64,000 nt of DNA from assembly GCA_016706545.1 (NCBI GenBank), contig JADJJK010000022.1:1-64000 (forward strand), read 5' to 3'. A program made the position numbers and the translations under genes. Below, piece by piece: positions 8,460-19,423 of the stretch (positions are counted from its first letter, which is position 1; each line of letters opens with the position of its first letter). The stretch is from Myxococcales bacterium (GTDB taxonomy: Bacteria; Myxococcota_A; Polyangia; Haliangiales; Haliangiaceae). The notes beneath the pieces were generated by a model. The model had not been told where the DNA came from. It worked only from the letters and a program-made list of their open reading frames with translations, and made no database searches.

Positions 8460-9797
8460 ATGTCCGACGAGATGCGCAACGACTACATGGAGCAAGTGAA
8501 GGCCAACCAGCAGCGCGTGGAGGGTGACCTGCGCGTCAAGCGCGCGCTGCGCTCGTCCTCGGCGGAGCCCGCGCCGCAGCAGGCGGCCGTGCGGCAGCGC
8601 GTGGAGCTAGCGCAGCCGGCGTCCAACGCCGTGGAGGTCCGGATCACCGGGATGTGGCGCTGGAAGACGGTGGTGGTGCCGCCCAACGCCCACGTGGTCC
8701 ACACCCGGCGCGGGCGCGCGGAGCCGGTTCACCTGGGCCTTGGCGTGTCGTTCCGCTTCAACCCGGCCACCGATTCCTTCCTGGTGGTGCCGGGCACCAT
8801 GCAGACGATCATGATCAACGCCTACAGCATCTGCCGCGAGCTGCAGGGCTTGCTGGTGCAAGGGTACGTGCAGTGGATCGTGGCGGACTTCGCCACCGCG
8901 TACAAGAAGCTCGACTTCTCCGACGTGGAGGACCCGATGCGGGTGGTCAACGTGCAGCTCCGCGAGCAGGCCGAGGCCGCCATCAAGGACAAGGTGGCCA
9001 CCATGGGCATCGACGAGGTGCTCTCTGACAAGCAGCCGATCATCGAGGAGCTGACCGCGCGGCTGCGCGCGGTGGCCGAGGGCTCGGGCGACAGCGCGCA
9101 GGGGCTGGGCCTGCGCATCGTCACGGTGCAGATCAAGGAGGCGGTGGTCAGCTCCAAGCGGGTCTGGGAGAACCTGCAGAAGCCCTTCCGCGCCGAGCGC
9201 GCGCGGGTGGCGCGCCTGGCCGAGCTGGAGACCGAGGCGGTGATCGCCTCGCGCGAGCACGCCACCGAGCAGGAGCGCGAGACCGCGCGGCTCGAGGCGG
9301 AGTCCGCGCTCGCCGCGCTGCGCGGCAAGAAGGAGGCGGAGGCCTTTGACCGCGAGCAGACCGAGGCGGTGCGCCGCACCGAGCTCCACAAGGAGCGGGT
9401 GACGCGCGAGGCCGAGGTGACGCGGCTGCGCGCCAAGGAGGAAGCGGAGCAGCGCCGCGCCGAGCTGGAGGCCACGCTCGCCGAGCGTGAGCTCGCCCGC
9501 GCGGCTGACAACCGGCAAGCCGAGGCCGAGCTTCGCCTCAGCGAGGCTCGCCAGCGCATCGCCAACGAGATCTCCGCGGGCGCGCTGTCTGCGCGCGCGC
9601 TCGAGAAGCTGCCGGCGATCGCCGAGAAGCTGCCGCGGCCAGCGGAGCTGCGCACGATCTCCATCAACAGCGGCGGCGCGGGCGGCGCGCACGACGCCTC
9701 GCTCGCCGGCGTGGTGGCGCAGGTGATGGCCGTCGTCGAGGGAGTCCGGGATGGCTTTGGCTCGTCGGCTGCGCCCCGCGCCCCGAGCAAGCCCTGA
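8460..9797 (+). CDS. SPFH/Band 7 domain protein
   Basis: A 445-residue cytosolic or membrane-associated protein. The first ~60 residues are charged. Residues ~60-240 form a Band 7/stomatin-like region (VEVRITGMWRWKTVVVPP, DFSDVEDPMRVVNVQLREQAEAAIKDKVATMGI). From ~240 to 400 there is a long Glu/Arg/Ala-rich coiled coil as in flotillins, and a short tail. No transmembrane helix is evident. The ATG at 8460 has AGGAG 10 nt upstream; an open frame extends further upstream but through the tandem repeat. SPFH proteins scaffold membrane microdomains; no specific partner is encoded nearby. Confidence 0.8.
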   Translation: MSDEMRNDYMEQVKANQQRVEGDLRVKRALRSSSAEPAPQQAAVRQRVELAQPASNAVEVRITGMWRWKTVVVPPNAHVVHTRRGRAEPVHLGLGVSFRFNPATDSFLVVPGTMQTIMINAYSICRELQGLLVQGYVQWIVADFATAYKKLDFSDVEDPMRVVNVQLREQAEAAIKDKVATMGIDEVLSDKQPIIEELTARLRAVAEGSGDSAQGLGLRIVTVQIKEAVVSSKRVWENLQKPFRAERARVARLAELETEAVIASREHATEQERETARLEAESALAALRGKKEAEAFDREQTEAVRRTELHKERVTREAEVTRLRAKEEAEQRRAELEATLAERELARAADNRQAEAELRLSEARQRIANEISAGALSARALEKLPAIAEKLPRPAELRTISINSGGAGGAHDASLAGVVAQVMAVVEGVRDGFGSSAAPRAPSKP

Positions 9798-9813
9798 GCC
9801 CAGGCTCGCGGCG

Positions 9814-10833
9814 CTATCGCGAACGCGCGACCACCAGCAGGTTCTCGCCGAGCAGCGCATCAAAGTAGCGGCGCTTGAGCGCGCCGCGCGCCCGCTGGCG
9901 AGCCGTGGTCGCGCGCCCCTGCCCTGCGGCGGCCAATCCGGCGTCGCCTTCACCGCCCCCGGCGTCCCCTTCGCCGCCCCCGGCGCCGCGAGCGCTCGGC
10001 TGCCGCGCGCTCGGCTGCGGGCGCAGGCCCAACCCCACGCGCGCAGCCAGCCAGCGCGGCGCCAGCGCGTCCACGCCGAAGCCCGAGGTGGTGGAGAGCG
10101 CCACCGCGAAGCCGCTGGCCGTTAGCGCGCGCGTCAGCGTGTCCTGCGTGAAGTACCAGAGGTGGATCGGAAAGGCGCGGTGGCGCTCGTCAGCGCCCAG
10201 GCTGGTGACCCAGCGCGGGCTCAGGCGCGCGCGCAGCGAGCCGCGGTTGGGCACCTCCAGGCACAGCCAGCCGCCAGGCGCCAGCCGCGCGCGGAGCTGC
10301 GCCAGGTACGCGAGCACGTCCGGCACGTGCTCCAGCACGTGGCTCATCACGATGCCATCGAAGCTGCGCTCGCCCAGCGCCTCCAGGCTGGCGACGCACT
10401 CGAGGCCCTGCGCCGCGCACGCCGCTTGTGCGTGCATCGCCACATCGACGCCGCAGACCTGCGCGCCCGCGGCCCGCGCCGCCGCCAGGAGCTGACCACC
10501 GCCGCACCCGACATCCAGCACGCGCGCGCCAGAGAGCACGCCGCCGGCCCGCGTGATCACCGCGAGCTGGCCGGCGGCCCGCCGCCGCGCCGCCGCGTCG
10601 TCCACCGGCTCGTGCGCGGTGTAGTCCTGCCCCTGGTAGAACGCCGACAGCGCCTGGTCACTGGGCCGAGGATCCACCTGCTCCTGGCCGCACGCGCGAC
10701 AGCGCACGAGGCCAAGCCCCGGCAGCGCGGCCAGCGCCCCCCCCACGGTGCTGCGCGGCAGCGGCAGCGACTCCAGCGCCTGGCCCGCGCACAGCCCACA
10801 TCTCCCTCGGCTCACTGGCAGCGTCGACACCAC
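9814..10833 (-). CDS. Class I SAM-dependent methyltransferase with N-terminal zinc-binding pairs
   Basis: A 339-residue protein. It begins with two Cys pairs (CGLC near residue 12 and CRAC near 46), a zinc-ribbon-like arrangement typical of methyltransferases of the Methyltransf_13/23 type. The SAM-binding motif I is VLDVGCGGGQLL (~105), with SHVLEHVPDVLAYL and PGGWLCLEVPN downstream. A low-complexity insertion, GGGEGDAGGGEGDAG, near residue 280 is encoded by a repeated 21-bp unit (9940-9981). The substrate is unknown; relatives act on sugars in polysaccharide or lipid pathways. Separate from its neighbours, it ends 16 nt from the convergent SPFH gene. Confidence 0.8.
   Translation of the reverse strand: MVSTLPVSRGRCGLCAGQALESLPLPRSTVGGALAALPGLGLVRCRACGQEQVDPRPSDQALSAFYQGQDYTAHEPVDDAAARRRAAGQLAVITRAGGVLSGARVLDVGCGGGQLLAAARAAGAQVCGVDVAMHAQAACAAQGLECVASLEALGERSFDGIVMSHVLEHVPDVLAYLAQLRARLAPGGWLCLEVPNRGSLRARLSPRWVTSLGADERHRAFPIHLWYFTQDTLTRALTASGFAVALSTTSGFGVDALAPRWLAARVGLGLRPQPSARQPSARGAGGGEGDAGGGEGDAGLAAAGQGRATTARQRARGALKRRYFDALLGENLLVVARSR
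9940..9981. repeat. 21-bp coding tandem repeat in the methyltransferase gene
   Basis: Two consecutive 21-bp units (GGCGTCGCCTTCACCGCCCC-type, differing at two positions). It encodes the Gly/Glu/Asp-rich insertion of the methyltransferase and keeps reading frame. Confidence 0.8.
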
Positions 10834-10906
10834 GCGAGCTTACGCCGGCCACCCCGCCGCTGCCACCGCGCCGACGGCCATGTTGCCCGCGCAGCCAGCG
10901 CCACGA

Positions 10907-13171
10907 TCACAGCTCTGCCGTCGCGTCCCCGGTGGACTCGACCGCCACCACCGACCACGCCGGCAGCCTGGACGTCACGCTCGTCACCGGCGCCTGCGCG
11001 CCTTGGTATCGGGCGTGGACGTGAAGCTGCAGGCGCCCAGCGCCGCGGCGCGCCACCTGCAGCTCCAGCGGCGCGCTGGTGCCGACCCAGATGAACTCCG
11101 CCGCGGTGCGAACGCCGTCGGCGGTGCGCCAGCTCCCGAGCGCTCCGTCAAACCTCAGCTCCGCCTGGTAGGCGCCGGGCGCGTACACGCGCACGACCCG
11201 GAGCCCCTCGGGACCAGGCGGCCCGAGCTCGATCGTCGGTTGCCGCGCGGCGGGCAACGTCGCGACGAGCTGCGCCCCGCCAGGGACCGTCGGCCCCGCG
11301 TCCACGGCGACCACCGAGGCCTGCGCCGTACCGTCGGCGCGCGGCGCCACCGCCACGTACGTGCGCTTGGGCCGCGCCGCTGAGTAGGGAAACGCGAGCC
11401 ACAGCGCCGCCACCGCCGCCAGCGCGCTGGCCACGACCGCGAGGCCGGGCCACCGCAGCGATGGCAGATCCTGCAAGAGCGGCGTCAGCGCCAGGACCAC
11501 CGGCAACGCGGCGCCGCCGCACAGCGCCGCGATCAGCAGCTCCGACGGCGCCTCGGCTCCAAGCATGCCAGTGACCGGCACCAGCGACGAGATCACCAGC
11601 CGCGCCACTTGCAGCCACAGCACCGCTGCCACCAGGTTCCCGCCCAGCGTGAGCCCCCAGCGCATCGCTGGGTGCCCCGCCCGCGCCCCCAGCAGCGCCA
11701 GCGCGCTGGCCAGCCACCAGACCAGCGGCACGTACGACGACCCGACCTCCGCCAGCGCCGCCCAGAGCGCCAGCGCCGCCCACACCACCAGCAACCCGCG
11801 CGTGGCCACATCGGACAGCGCCGCTGGCGTGAACCGGCGCGCGACCAGGCGCACCAGCGCCTGCGCCGCCACCACGCCGCCCAGCGCGAAGGTCGCATAG
11901 CAACCGACGGCCAGCCATGGCCGAGCAAACCACGACATCGACTCCCCCAGCGCGACGAGCAGCATGCCCGCGCCAAGCGACGCCAGCAGCGCCAGCAACG
12001 CCGACAGCACGACGGTCGCGCCGCCGATGAGCGCGGCCGCGCCTCGCCCACGACCCTCACCACAAGGCAGGACCAAAAGGAGGGCCGTGGCCGCCACCAC
12101 CGCCAGGCCCAAGCCGAGCGCCAGCCGGGAGGACCAGCGCACCATCGTCAATCCGAGCACGTCGAAGTAGACGCCCCTGCCCCCTGCCGCGCGGACGTCT
12201 GCGGCGTCTGCGGCGTCTGCGGCGCCCGCGGCGCCCGCGGCGCGCAGCGTCGCCAGCACGTTGTCGCCGACGTCTTGCACCGTGCGTAGCGCCACGCGCT
12301 CCACGCGATCGAGGGCGGTGTGATAGGCGTAGGTGTCTTCGTAAGGGGCCAGGTCGAGCCCTGGCAGCCCGGCCTCGTCATAGACGCGAAAGTCCGTGTC
12401 GAACGGCAACAGGCTGAAGATCTCCTGCGCCACCACGGTGCCGTGAGGGTGCGGCGCAGCGCTGACATAGGCCTCCAGCAGGCCACCGGTCCTGGCCGTG
12501 GTCCGCAGCAAGAGCTGCCGGCCCTGACCGCCGCTGGCGTCCAGATTGAGAAAGCCGCTCACCTGCGAGAACCATGGGTGACGCGCGAACGCCGCCGCCC
12601 CCAGGAGCCCCAGCTCCTCGCCGCCATTGAAGTTGAAGAGGATGGTGGCGCCGAGCGGCGGCCCGGCGCGCAGCGCGCGAGCCACCTCCAGCGCCGCGGC
12701 CACGTTGAGCGCGTTGTCCGCGGCGCCCGCGCCTTCGGACGCAGAGTCGTAGTGGACCGAGAGCAGCAGCGTGCCTTCGCCGCGACCCGGCAGCCGCGCC
12801 AGCACGTTGTCGATGTCGCGGTAGACGTAGGTCATTCCAGCGACCACGTCAGCGCCGCTGCCGCGTTGCCGCACGACCTCGATCCCCAGCCCGCGCAGCT
12901 CTTGCTCCAGATAGTCGGCGGCCCGCGCCTGGCCCGGTGAGCCGGTCAGCCGGTTGCCGATCTCCGCCGCGAGCCGCTCGAGGTGACGCCAGGCGCGGTG
13001 CGCCGAGAAGCTGGCGACCGGCACAGCGGACGCGGGCGCCACGTCCGCGCTGCGCCACGGCTCGCTGGTCAAGAGCAGCGCCACCAGCAGCGTGCCGAGG
13101 TAGCCGGACCACCGCACCAGGTGCGCCCATCGCCGCTGGCGCGCGCCATCCGTCATGGTTGCCACCGCCAT
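10907..13171 (-). CDS. M28-family membrane metallopeptidase
   Basis: A 754-residue protein with an N-terminal membrane anchor (residues ~18-38), an M28 zinc aminopeptidase domain (~60-310) and about seven C-terminal hydrophobic segments followed by a soluble tail, the layout of ER metallopeptidase 1/Fxna-like proteins. Zinc-ligand motifs are visible: SVHYDSASEGAGAADNA (His, bridging Asp), NGGEELGLLG (catalytic Glu and ligand Glu), NLDASG (Asp) and YAYHTALD (His). The ATG at 13169-13171 has AAGGG upstream and overlaps the 3' end of the DUF5916 gene by 19 nt; an internal ATG at 13156 would give a 4-nt overlap. An (A/D)-rich linker at ~310-330 is encoded by a microsatellite. Confidence 0.85.
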   Translation of the reverse strand: MAVATMTDGARQRRWAHLVRWSGYLGTLLVALLLTSEPWRSADVAPASAVPVASFSAHRAWRHLERLAAEIGNRLTGSPGQARAADYLEQELRGLGIEVVRQRGSGADVVAGMTYVYRDIDNVLARLPGRGEGTLLLSVHYDSASEGAGAADNALNVAAALEVARALRAGPPLGATILFNFNGGEELGLLGAAAFARHPWFSQVSGFLNLDASGGQGRQLLLRTTARTGGLLEAYVSAAPHPHGTVVAQEIFSLLPFDTDFRVYDEAGLPGLDLAPYEDTYAYHTALDRVERVALRTVQDVGDNVLATLRAAGAAGAADAADAADVRAAGGRGVYFDVLGLTMVRWSSRLALGLGLAVVAATALLLVLPCGEGRGRGAAALIGGATVVLSALLALLASLGAGMLLVALGESMSWFARPWLAVGCYATFALGGVVAAQALVRLVARRFTPAALSDVATRGLLVVWAALALWAALAEVGSSYVPLVWWLASALALLGARAGHPAMRWGLTLGGNLVAAVLWLQVARLVISSLVPVTGMLGAEAPSELLIAALCGGAALPVVLALTPLLQDLPSLRWPGLAVVASALAAVAALWLAFPYSAARPKRTYVAVAPRADGTAQASVVAVDAGPTVPGGAQLVATLPAARQPTIELGPPGPEGLRVVRVYAPGAYQAELRFDGALGSWRTADGVRTAAEFIWVGTSAPLELQVARRGAGRLQLHVHARYQGAQAPVTSVTSRLPAWSVVAVESTGDATAEL
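12191..12243. repeat. GCGGCGTCT/GCGGCGCCC coding microsatellite
   Basis: Repeated 9-bp units (GCGGCGTCT, then GCGGCGCCC) inside the M28 peptidase gene. On the minus strand they encode an Ala/Asp/Gly-rich linker between the peptidase domain and the first C-terminal hydrophobic segment. Confidence 0.8.
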
Positions 13172-15402
13172 GAACCCTTGAAGAAGATGCGGCGATCGAT
13201 CACGTGGACCTCCGAAGCCAGAACCGAGGTGTCCTGATACCCGAGGTAGGCCTCGGTCCCAGGGGAGAGCTGATACGACAGGAGCGCGCTGTTGCGGAGC
13301 GTGTCATCGAAGGTGTCGAGCTGGGAGATCAGCCTGGCCGCCCACCGGGTGGAGAAGCTGACGATCGCCTTGCCATAATAGAGATCGACCTCGGCGGCCC
13401 GCTGCCCACCGGGGCGCCAGAGCACGCTCCTTGTGTACCTGACCTCCAGCTCCATGTTGTCGGTGGGGTTGACCACCGTGGCCGCAGCGATCGACGCGCT
13501 CGTCCCCAGAAACAGATCCATCGGCTGATAGTTGAGCTGATCGCCAGCCTGCGCCTCGATCACCACCGACAGCGAGTTCCAGGGATGGGCCTCGAGCGAG
13601 AGGCCCACCTGGTCGATGCCGGCGAAGCGCCGACCAAACGTCTCCTGGCCGCGCTGGTAATACAGCATCACCTCCGCGCTGAGGCCCAGGCGCGTCGACA
13701 GGCTCGGTCGAACCTCGTAGTCGAGCAGCGCAAGCTCGCCCAGGTCGTGGATGGCCAAGAGCTCCAAGGCCGGCTCCAGATAGGGCACCGGCAACGACGC
13801 CCCGGCATGACGATAGCTCACCTCCGCGCTGCTCTGCGCCACTCCCACCCGGGACAGCGCGCTGCTTTCGGCGCGAAAGCCGTCAGAGAGGAGCTGCGAC
13901 CGCAGCTCCAGAAACAGGTGCTGATCTCGCCGCCGAGCCAGGACGCTGGTGAACCAGCCGGCCTGGTTCGGCGCAAGGTCACCCCCCTGGGTGTAGGAGC
14001 CCGCGGCCTGCGCCACCAGGTGATAGATCTCGGACAAGGTCACCGCGGCGTCCACGGACGCCACGTCGTTGCGCCCCTCAAATGCTCCGGTGCCGCGATC
14101 GCGCAGCGCCTTGTCAGCGATGAACACGCCGATCCGCGACCGCTCGCTCAGCGCAAACGTGGCGCGCCCGATGGAGAGGATCGCGTCCTTGCCGGTGACG
14201 TCCTCGAACCCGGAGCGCTCCCTGGCCTCGGCGAGCTGCGAGGCCGCCGGGCGCTGATCCCACGCCGACAGCAGCCCAAACGTCCAGCACGCCTCACGGC
14301 CGCTCAGCTTGAGGCCCACGAGCGGGTCGACGACCGAGCGGGTGTACAGGAGCGGCACCGGGGTCTCGAACAAGCTCACGCCTTCAAGAAAGAAGGCGCG
14401 CTTCTCCTGCAGCGCCACGGGAAATCGCAGGTTGTACTCGAGCTGATCGACGTCCGCTTCGATCTGGCTGAAGTCCGGGTTCACCGCCAGATTGAGGTTG
14501 GTCGAGGGGGTCACGCCGTAGCGAACGTCCAACCCCGGATCGAACAGCCCGGGCTCACGCGCCCGCGCCAGCACCACGTCGTCCCAGGCGAACTCGCCGA
14601 GCGCGCCAGCGCTGCCACCGTACCCCATCACCGCCGTTGGGATGAGATCCAGGTTGCGCGAGGGCTCGACCGCCTGGAGGCCACGCAGCGTGCCGAGCTG
14701 GGCGAAGACCGCGCCTCGGTCCGCCGACATCGCCGGCCACTTGTCGTACTGCTTGCGCGCTCCGCTGTAGAGCCCAAAGCCGATGCCCCAGTCCTGGACC
14801 GGGCTCCGCGCGAACCGCAAGGTGCGAAACGGGATTCGCATCTCCACCGAGAAGCCGTCGGCGTACCGCACGGTGGCGGAGTCCCACACCCCATCCCAGG
14901 CGTCGCTCCAGGTGTCGTCCACGATCGTCCAGTCAAGCTGGACGCCGTAAGGAGAGAGCGTGAACGCATAGCCGGTGCGACGGTCGAGAAACGGATCGAT
15001 CATCACCTCGAACAGATCATCGTTGTTCCAGCGCTCGCGCGGCGCCAGCCGTCCTCGCATGCGCCCCGGCGGCATGGTGATGCGCGCGCTGATGTACAGC
15101 GCCTTGTCATCGTAGAACAGCCGCGCCACGAGCTGGCCAGAGGCCTCCGCGCCCTCCACCGGCAGATAGCTGGTGAGGCCTGTCACGACGGTGGCGTCGC
15201 GCCACGGCGCCTCGTCAGCGAGCCCGTCCACTCGCACCGCGGCGCCGTCGCCGCGCACCGCGCGGAGCTCCGGCGGCGTCGCCACCGCGCCCCCAGCGGG
15301 AGCTCCGCTGGCGTGGACCGAGGTCGCCGCGCCAGCCTGTGCCAGCGCCACCGCGCAGCAGCTCAAGGTACGCCGCGCGCATCGCGCGTTCACGCTCGCC
15401 AT
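13153..15402 (-). CDS. DUF5916 outer-membrane protein with CBM9-like domain
   Basis: A 749-residue protein with a signal peptide (first ~31 residues, ending near ATSVHA). Residues ~55-240 resemble the carbohydrate-binding module family 9 fold (DGLADEAPW, NNDDLFEVMIDPF, GFSVEMRIPFRTLRF). From ~280 the DUF5916 region follows (NLNLAVNPDFSQIEADVDQ, FPVALQEKRAFFLEG) and a series of alternating hydrophobic strands that looks like an outer-membrane beta barrel to the C-terminus (FKGSWRWQP). Function of the family is unknown; genes of this type are common near peptidases in Myxococcota and Bacteroidota. It is translationally coupled to the downstream M28 peptidase, suggesting a joint role in peptide or glycopeptide use. 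Confidence 0.83.
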   Translation of the reverse strand: MASVNARCARRTLSCCAVALAQAGAATSVHASGAPAGGAVATPPELRAVRGDGAAVRVDGLADEAPWRDATVVTGLTSYLPVEGAEASGQLVARLFYDDKALYISARITMPPGRMRGRLAPRERWNNDDLFEVMIDPFLDRRTGYAFTLSPYGVQLDWTIVDDTWSDAWDGVWDSATVRYADGFSVEMRIPFRTLRFARSPVQDWGIGFGLYSGARKQYDKWPAMSADRGAVFAQLGTLRGLQAVEPSRNLDLIPTAVMGYGGSAGALGEFAWDDVVLARAREPGLFDPGLDVRYGVTPSTNLNLAVNPDFSQIEADVDQLEYNLRFPVALQEKRAFFLEGVSLFETPVPLLYTRSVVDPLVGLKLSGREACWTFGLLSAWDQRPAASQLAEARERSGFEDVTGKDAILSIGRATFALSERSRIGVFIADKALRDRGTGAFEGRNDVASVDAAVTLSEIYHLVAQAAGSYTQGGDLAPNQAGWFTSVLARRRDQHLFLELRSQLLSDGFRAESSALSRVGVAQSSAEVSYRHAGASLPVPYLEPALELLAIHDLGELALLDYEVRPSLSTRLGLSAEVMLYYQRGQETFGRRFAGIDQVGLSLEAHPWNSLSVVIEAQAGDQLNYQPMDLFLGTSASIAAATVVNPTDNMELEVRYTRSVLWRPGGQRAAEVDLYYGKAIVSFSTRWAARLISQLDTFDDTLRNSALLSYQLSPGTEAYLGYQDTSVLASEVHVIDRRIFFKGSWRWQP

Positions 15403-15570
15403 GACGCCGCAGTGTAAGAGGATGGCGCGGTACCTGCAGCGCGTCAGCCACGGAACATCGCGCCTCCAGCCCCTTGGTACGCTTCCTCACCTTTCTCGCC
15501 TGGCGTCGCACGGAACAAGCCCGCCGCCTGGCGCGTACAAGAAGCGCCGGCCAAGTGGCCCGCGCCCACC

Positions 15571-17406
<1,836 letters not shown>

Positions 17407-17427
17407 CGTCCGGCCTGCGGACCTCGC

Positions 17428-18072
17428 TCACGCTCGCTCCTCGCGCGACGCCTGCCGCCGGCCGGCGATGAGGTGCCAGGCCAGCGCGCCGAACACCGCG
17501 GCGAAGAACAGGCTGACGTAGATCGTGCCGAGCTGCGGATAGCTCTCGGTGGCGAAGTTGGCGATCTGCTTGCGGCCAAAGATCGCCGGCGTGAACGGCG
17601 GCAGCTTGATCGGCGCGTCCGGGTTCAGGTTGTGGCCAAAGATGTAGAGCTTGTAGATGAAGCGGCCAAAGGCGAACAGGCCGATGTAGCCCGCCATCAC
17701 CGCCAGGTCCACCAGCATGCGGACATTGCCGATGACCGCGCAGCGCAACGTGAGCATGATGAGCAGCCCCAGGCCAAACGGGATCCAGTCCAGGTCCGCC
17801 AGCTCGGCGCGGTCGATGGTGCGCATGCCGATGTAGTGGTTGAGGGTGTTTATCTCCTTGATGTGCTGACCGTCGTTGCCGCCGTCGATCTTGTGCGTGT
17901 AGACGTCCATGTACAGGCCGTCCGGGTACTGCGGCGCGGTCATGGAGATCCGCCACAGCGGCTGCGTGAAGGCCAGGAGCAGCGGGACAACCGCCGCCAG
18001 GAGCAGCAGGCGCGACCACCCAAAGAGCGGCCGATCCAGGAAGGCGTAGAGTTTCTCGAGCGCGCGATGCAT
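17428..18072 (-). CDS. Conserved membrane protein at the end of the nos operon
   Basis: A 214-residue protein with about four to five hydrophobic segments. After the first helix comes a periplasmic-looking loop (PLWRISMTAPQYPDGLYMDVY, NTLNHYIGMRTI) rich in aromatic and charged residues. I do not recognise a named family with certainty; proteins with the same loop pattern occur beside clade II nosZ genes, and NosB-like membrane proteins of unknown function are typical of those clusters. The ATG at 18072 was chosen because the upstream extension is basic and non-hydrophobic. It lies 41 nt downstream of nosY and is probably its co-transcribed partner. Confidence 0.6.
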   Translation of the reverse strand: MHRALEKLYAFLDRPLFGWSRLLLLAAVVPLLLAFTQPLWRISMTAPQYPDGLYMDVYTHKIDGGNDGQHIKEINTLNHYIGMRTIDRAELADLDWIPFGLGLLIMLTLRCAVIGNVRMLVDLAVMAGYIGLFAFGRFIYKLYIFGHNLNPDAPIKLPPFTPAIFGRKQIANFATESYPQLGTIYVSLFFAAVFGALAWHLIAGRRQASREERA

Positions 18073-18113
18073 GGCGATCCTTTGCGGAGCGAAGCGGTGG
18101 TGAAGCAAGCCGA

Positions 18114-18953
18114 CTAGATGCGGTCGCTGCGGCGGAAGCCGAGATAGGCGACGCCCCAGGCGCAAAGGCCCAGGAGCGCTGGCCAGGCCACGCCTAGCGC
18201 AAACAGCGCGCCGCTACCGATGCGGTTGGCCAGGTAGAACCCCACCGGTCCAAACGCCGCCAGCTCCGGCTGCAGGCTGGACAGGAGCGCCAGCCGCGCC
18301 GCCTCCACCGGGTTGGCCACGGCCAGGACGAACACGGCGTGTGCGTCCAGCCGCCAGCGCAGCATCAGGCCGATGAGCGCAAAGTCCAGGAGCGCCACCG
18401 ACAGCGCCCAGGTCAAGACCAGGTACGTGATGACCCGCGCCGGGCTGCGCACGAACACGGAGATCGCGGCGCCGATCCCGGTGAACGCAAGGAGCAGGGC
18501 CGCGGACACCGCCAGGCTCCGGCCCAGGAACGCCCAAGGGATCGGATCTCCGTGGACGAGCTGGCCCCACGCCGCGAGCGCCGCCATCACCAACGCCAGC
18601 GGCACCACCAGCGCCAGGTACCGCACGCCGCAGACCGCCAGGAACCAGGCCGCCGGCGACAGCGGCTGGCTGAACAGGAGCTCCAGCGAGCCGTCGTCGC
18701 GGGCGCGCTGCACCGCGGGCGCGAGCGCCATCAACGCCAGGAGCGGCAGCAGCAAGATCAGCGCGTGGGCAAAGGACAGGAGCATCCGGCTGGTGCCGGT
18801 GAAGCCCATGATCTGCGACTCGCGCACGCCGACCGTCAGCAGCACGCCGCCCAGCACCAGGTACGCCGCCACGCAGAACCAGATCCAGCGCGAGCGCAGC
18901 ACCTCGGCGAAGTCCAGCCGCGCGACAGCTCGTAGCTCGACAGCGATGCTCAT
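18114..18953 (-). CDS. nosY: NosY-type ABC transporter permease
   Basis: A 279-residue protein with six hydrophobic segments, an ABC-2-type permease like NosY, which with NosF exports or supplies a component needed for the CuZ cluster of N2O reductase in the periplasm. The loop RARDDGSLELLFSQPLS after the second helix is characteristic of this permease family. The ATG (18951-18953) overlaps the nosL stop (ATGA). Confidence 0.88.
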   Translation of the reverse strand: MSIAVELRAVARLDFAEVLRSRWIWFCVAAYLVLGGVLLTVGVRESQIMGFTGTSRMLLSFAHALILLLPLLALMALAPAVQRARDDGSLELLFSQPLSPAAWFLAVCGVRYLALVVPLALVMAALAAWGQLVHGDPIPWAFLGRSLAVSAALLLAFTGIGAAISVFVRSPARVITYLVLTWALSVALLDFALIGLMLRWRLDAHAVFVLAVANPVEAARLALLSSLQPELAAFGPVGFYLANRIGSGALFALGVAWPALLGLCAWGVAYLGFRRSDRI

Positions 18954-19423
18954 GGCGAACTCTCCATCTTGCCCGGAGACAGCGTGGTCGCGGCGCGCGC
19001 TCGCGCGGTCGCCGCGGACAGCTCGAGCGCGCCCGGGGTCGCGCGCTCCACCGCCAGCAAGCCAAAGCCCATCGGGGTGAGGCCGCCGGCCACGAACGCC
19101 ACCTCCTGCGCGCTCAGCCAGCGCTCCTCGGTGGCGTGGTGAAACCACAGCCGATGGACCACGGGCGCGCGCTCGTGCAGATAGCGCAGCGCGCAGCCGG
19201 GGTCGTCGAAGGACAGGACCTCGCCGTCCCCGGTGACGAGCTGCGCGGCGTGGCCGGGCTCGCCGATCAACATCTGACAGTGCGCACACGCCTGCCGGTG
19301 CCAGACGATGGGCGTGACCTGGTCTGGCAGCACCTGCGCGCCGCGCACCACCAGCGCCACCGCGCCCAGCACCGCCACCAGCGCGGACAACGCGACCAGC
19401 TTGGCCCACGGCAGCTCACGCAC
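18950..19423 (-). CDS. nosL: Copper chaperone NosL
   Basis: A 157-residue protein with an N-terminal hydrophobic segment (signal anchor, residues ~8-27) and the NosL motif CAHCQMLIGE near residue 46, where Cys and Met bind Cu(I) for delivery to NosZ. FDDPGCALRYL and the C-terminal PMGFGLLAVE stretch are also typical. No lipobox is seen at the end of the N-terminal helix. Its start overlaps the nosF end by 8 nt, and its stop overlaps nosY. Confidence 0.9.
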   Translation of the reverse strand: MRELPWAKLVALSALVAVLGAVALVVRGAQVLPDQVTPIVWHRQACAHCQMLIGEPGHAAQLVTGDGEVLSFDDPGCALRYLHERAPVVHRLWFHHATEERWLSAQEVAFVAGGLTPMGFGLLAVERATPGALELSAATARARAATTLSPGKMESSP

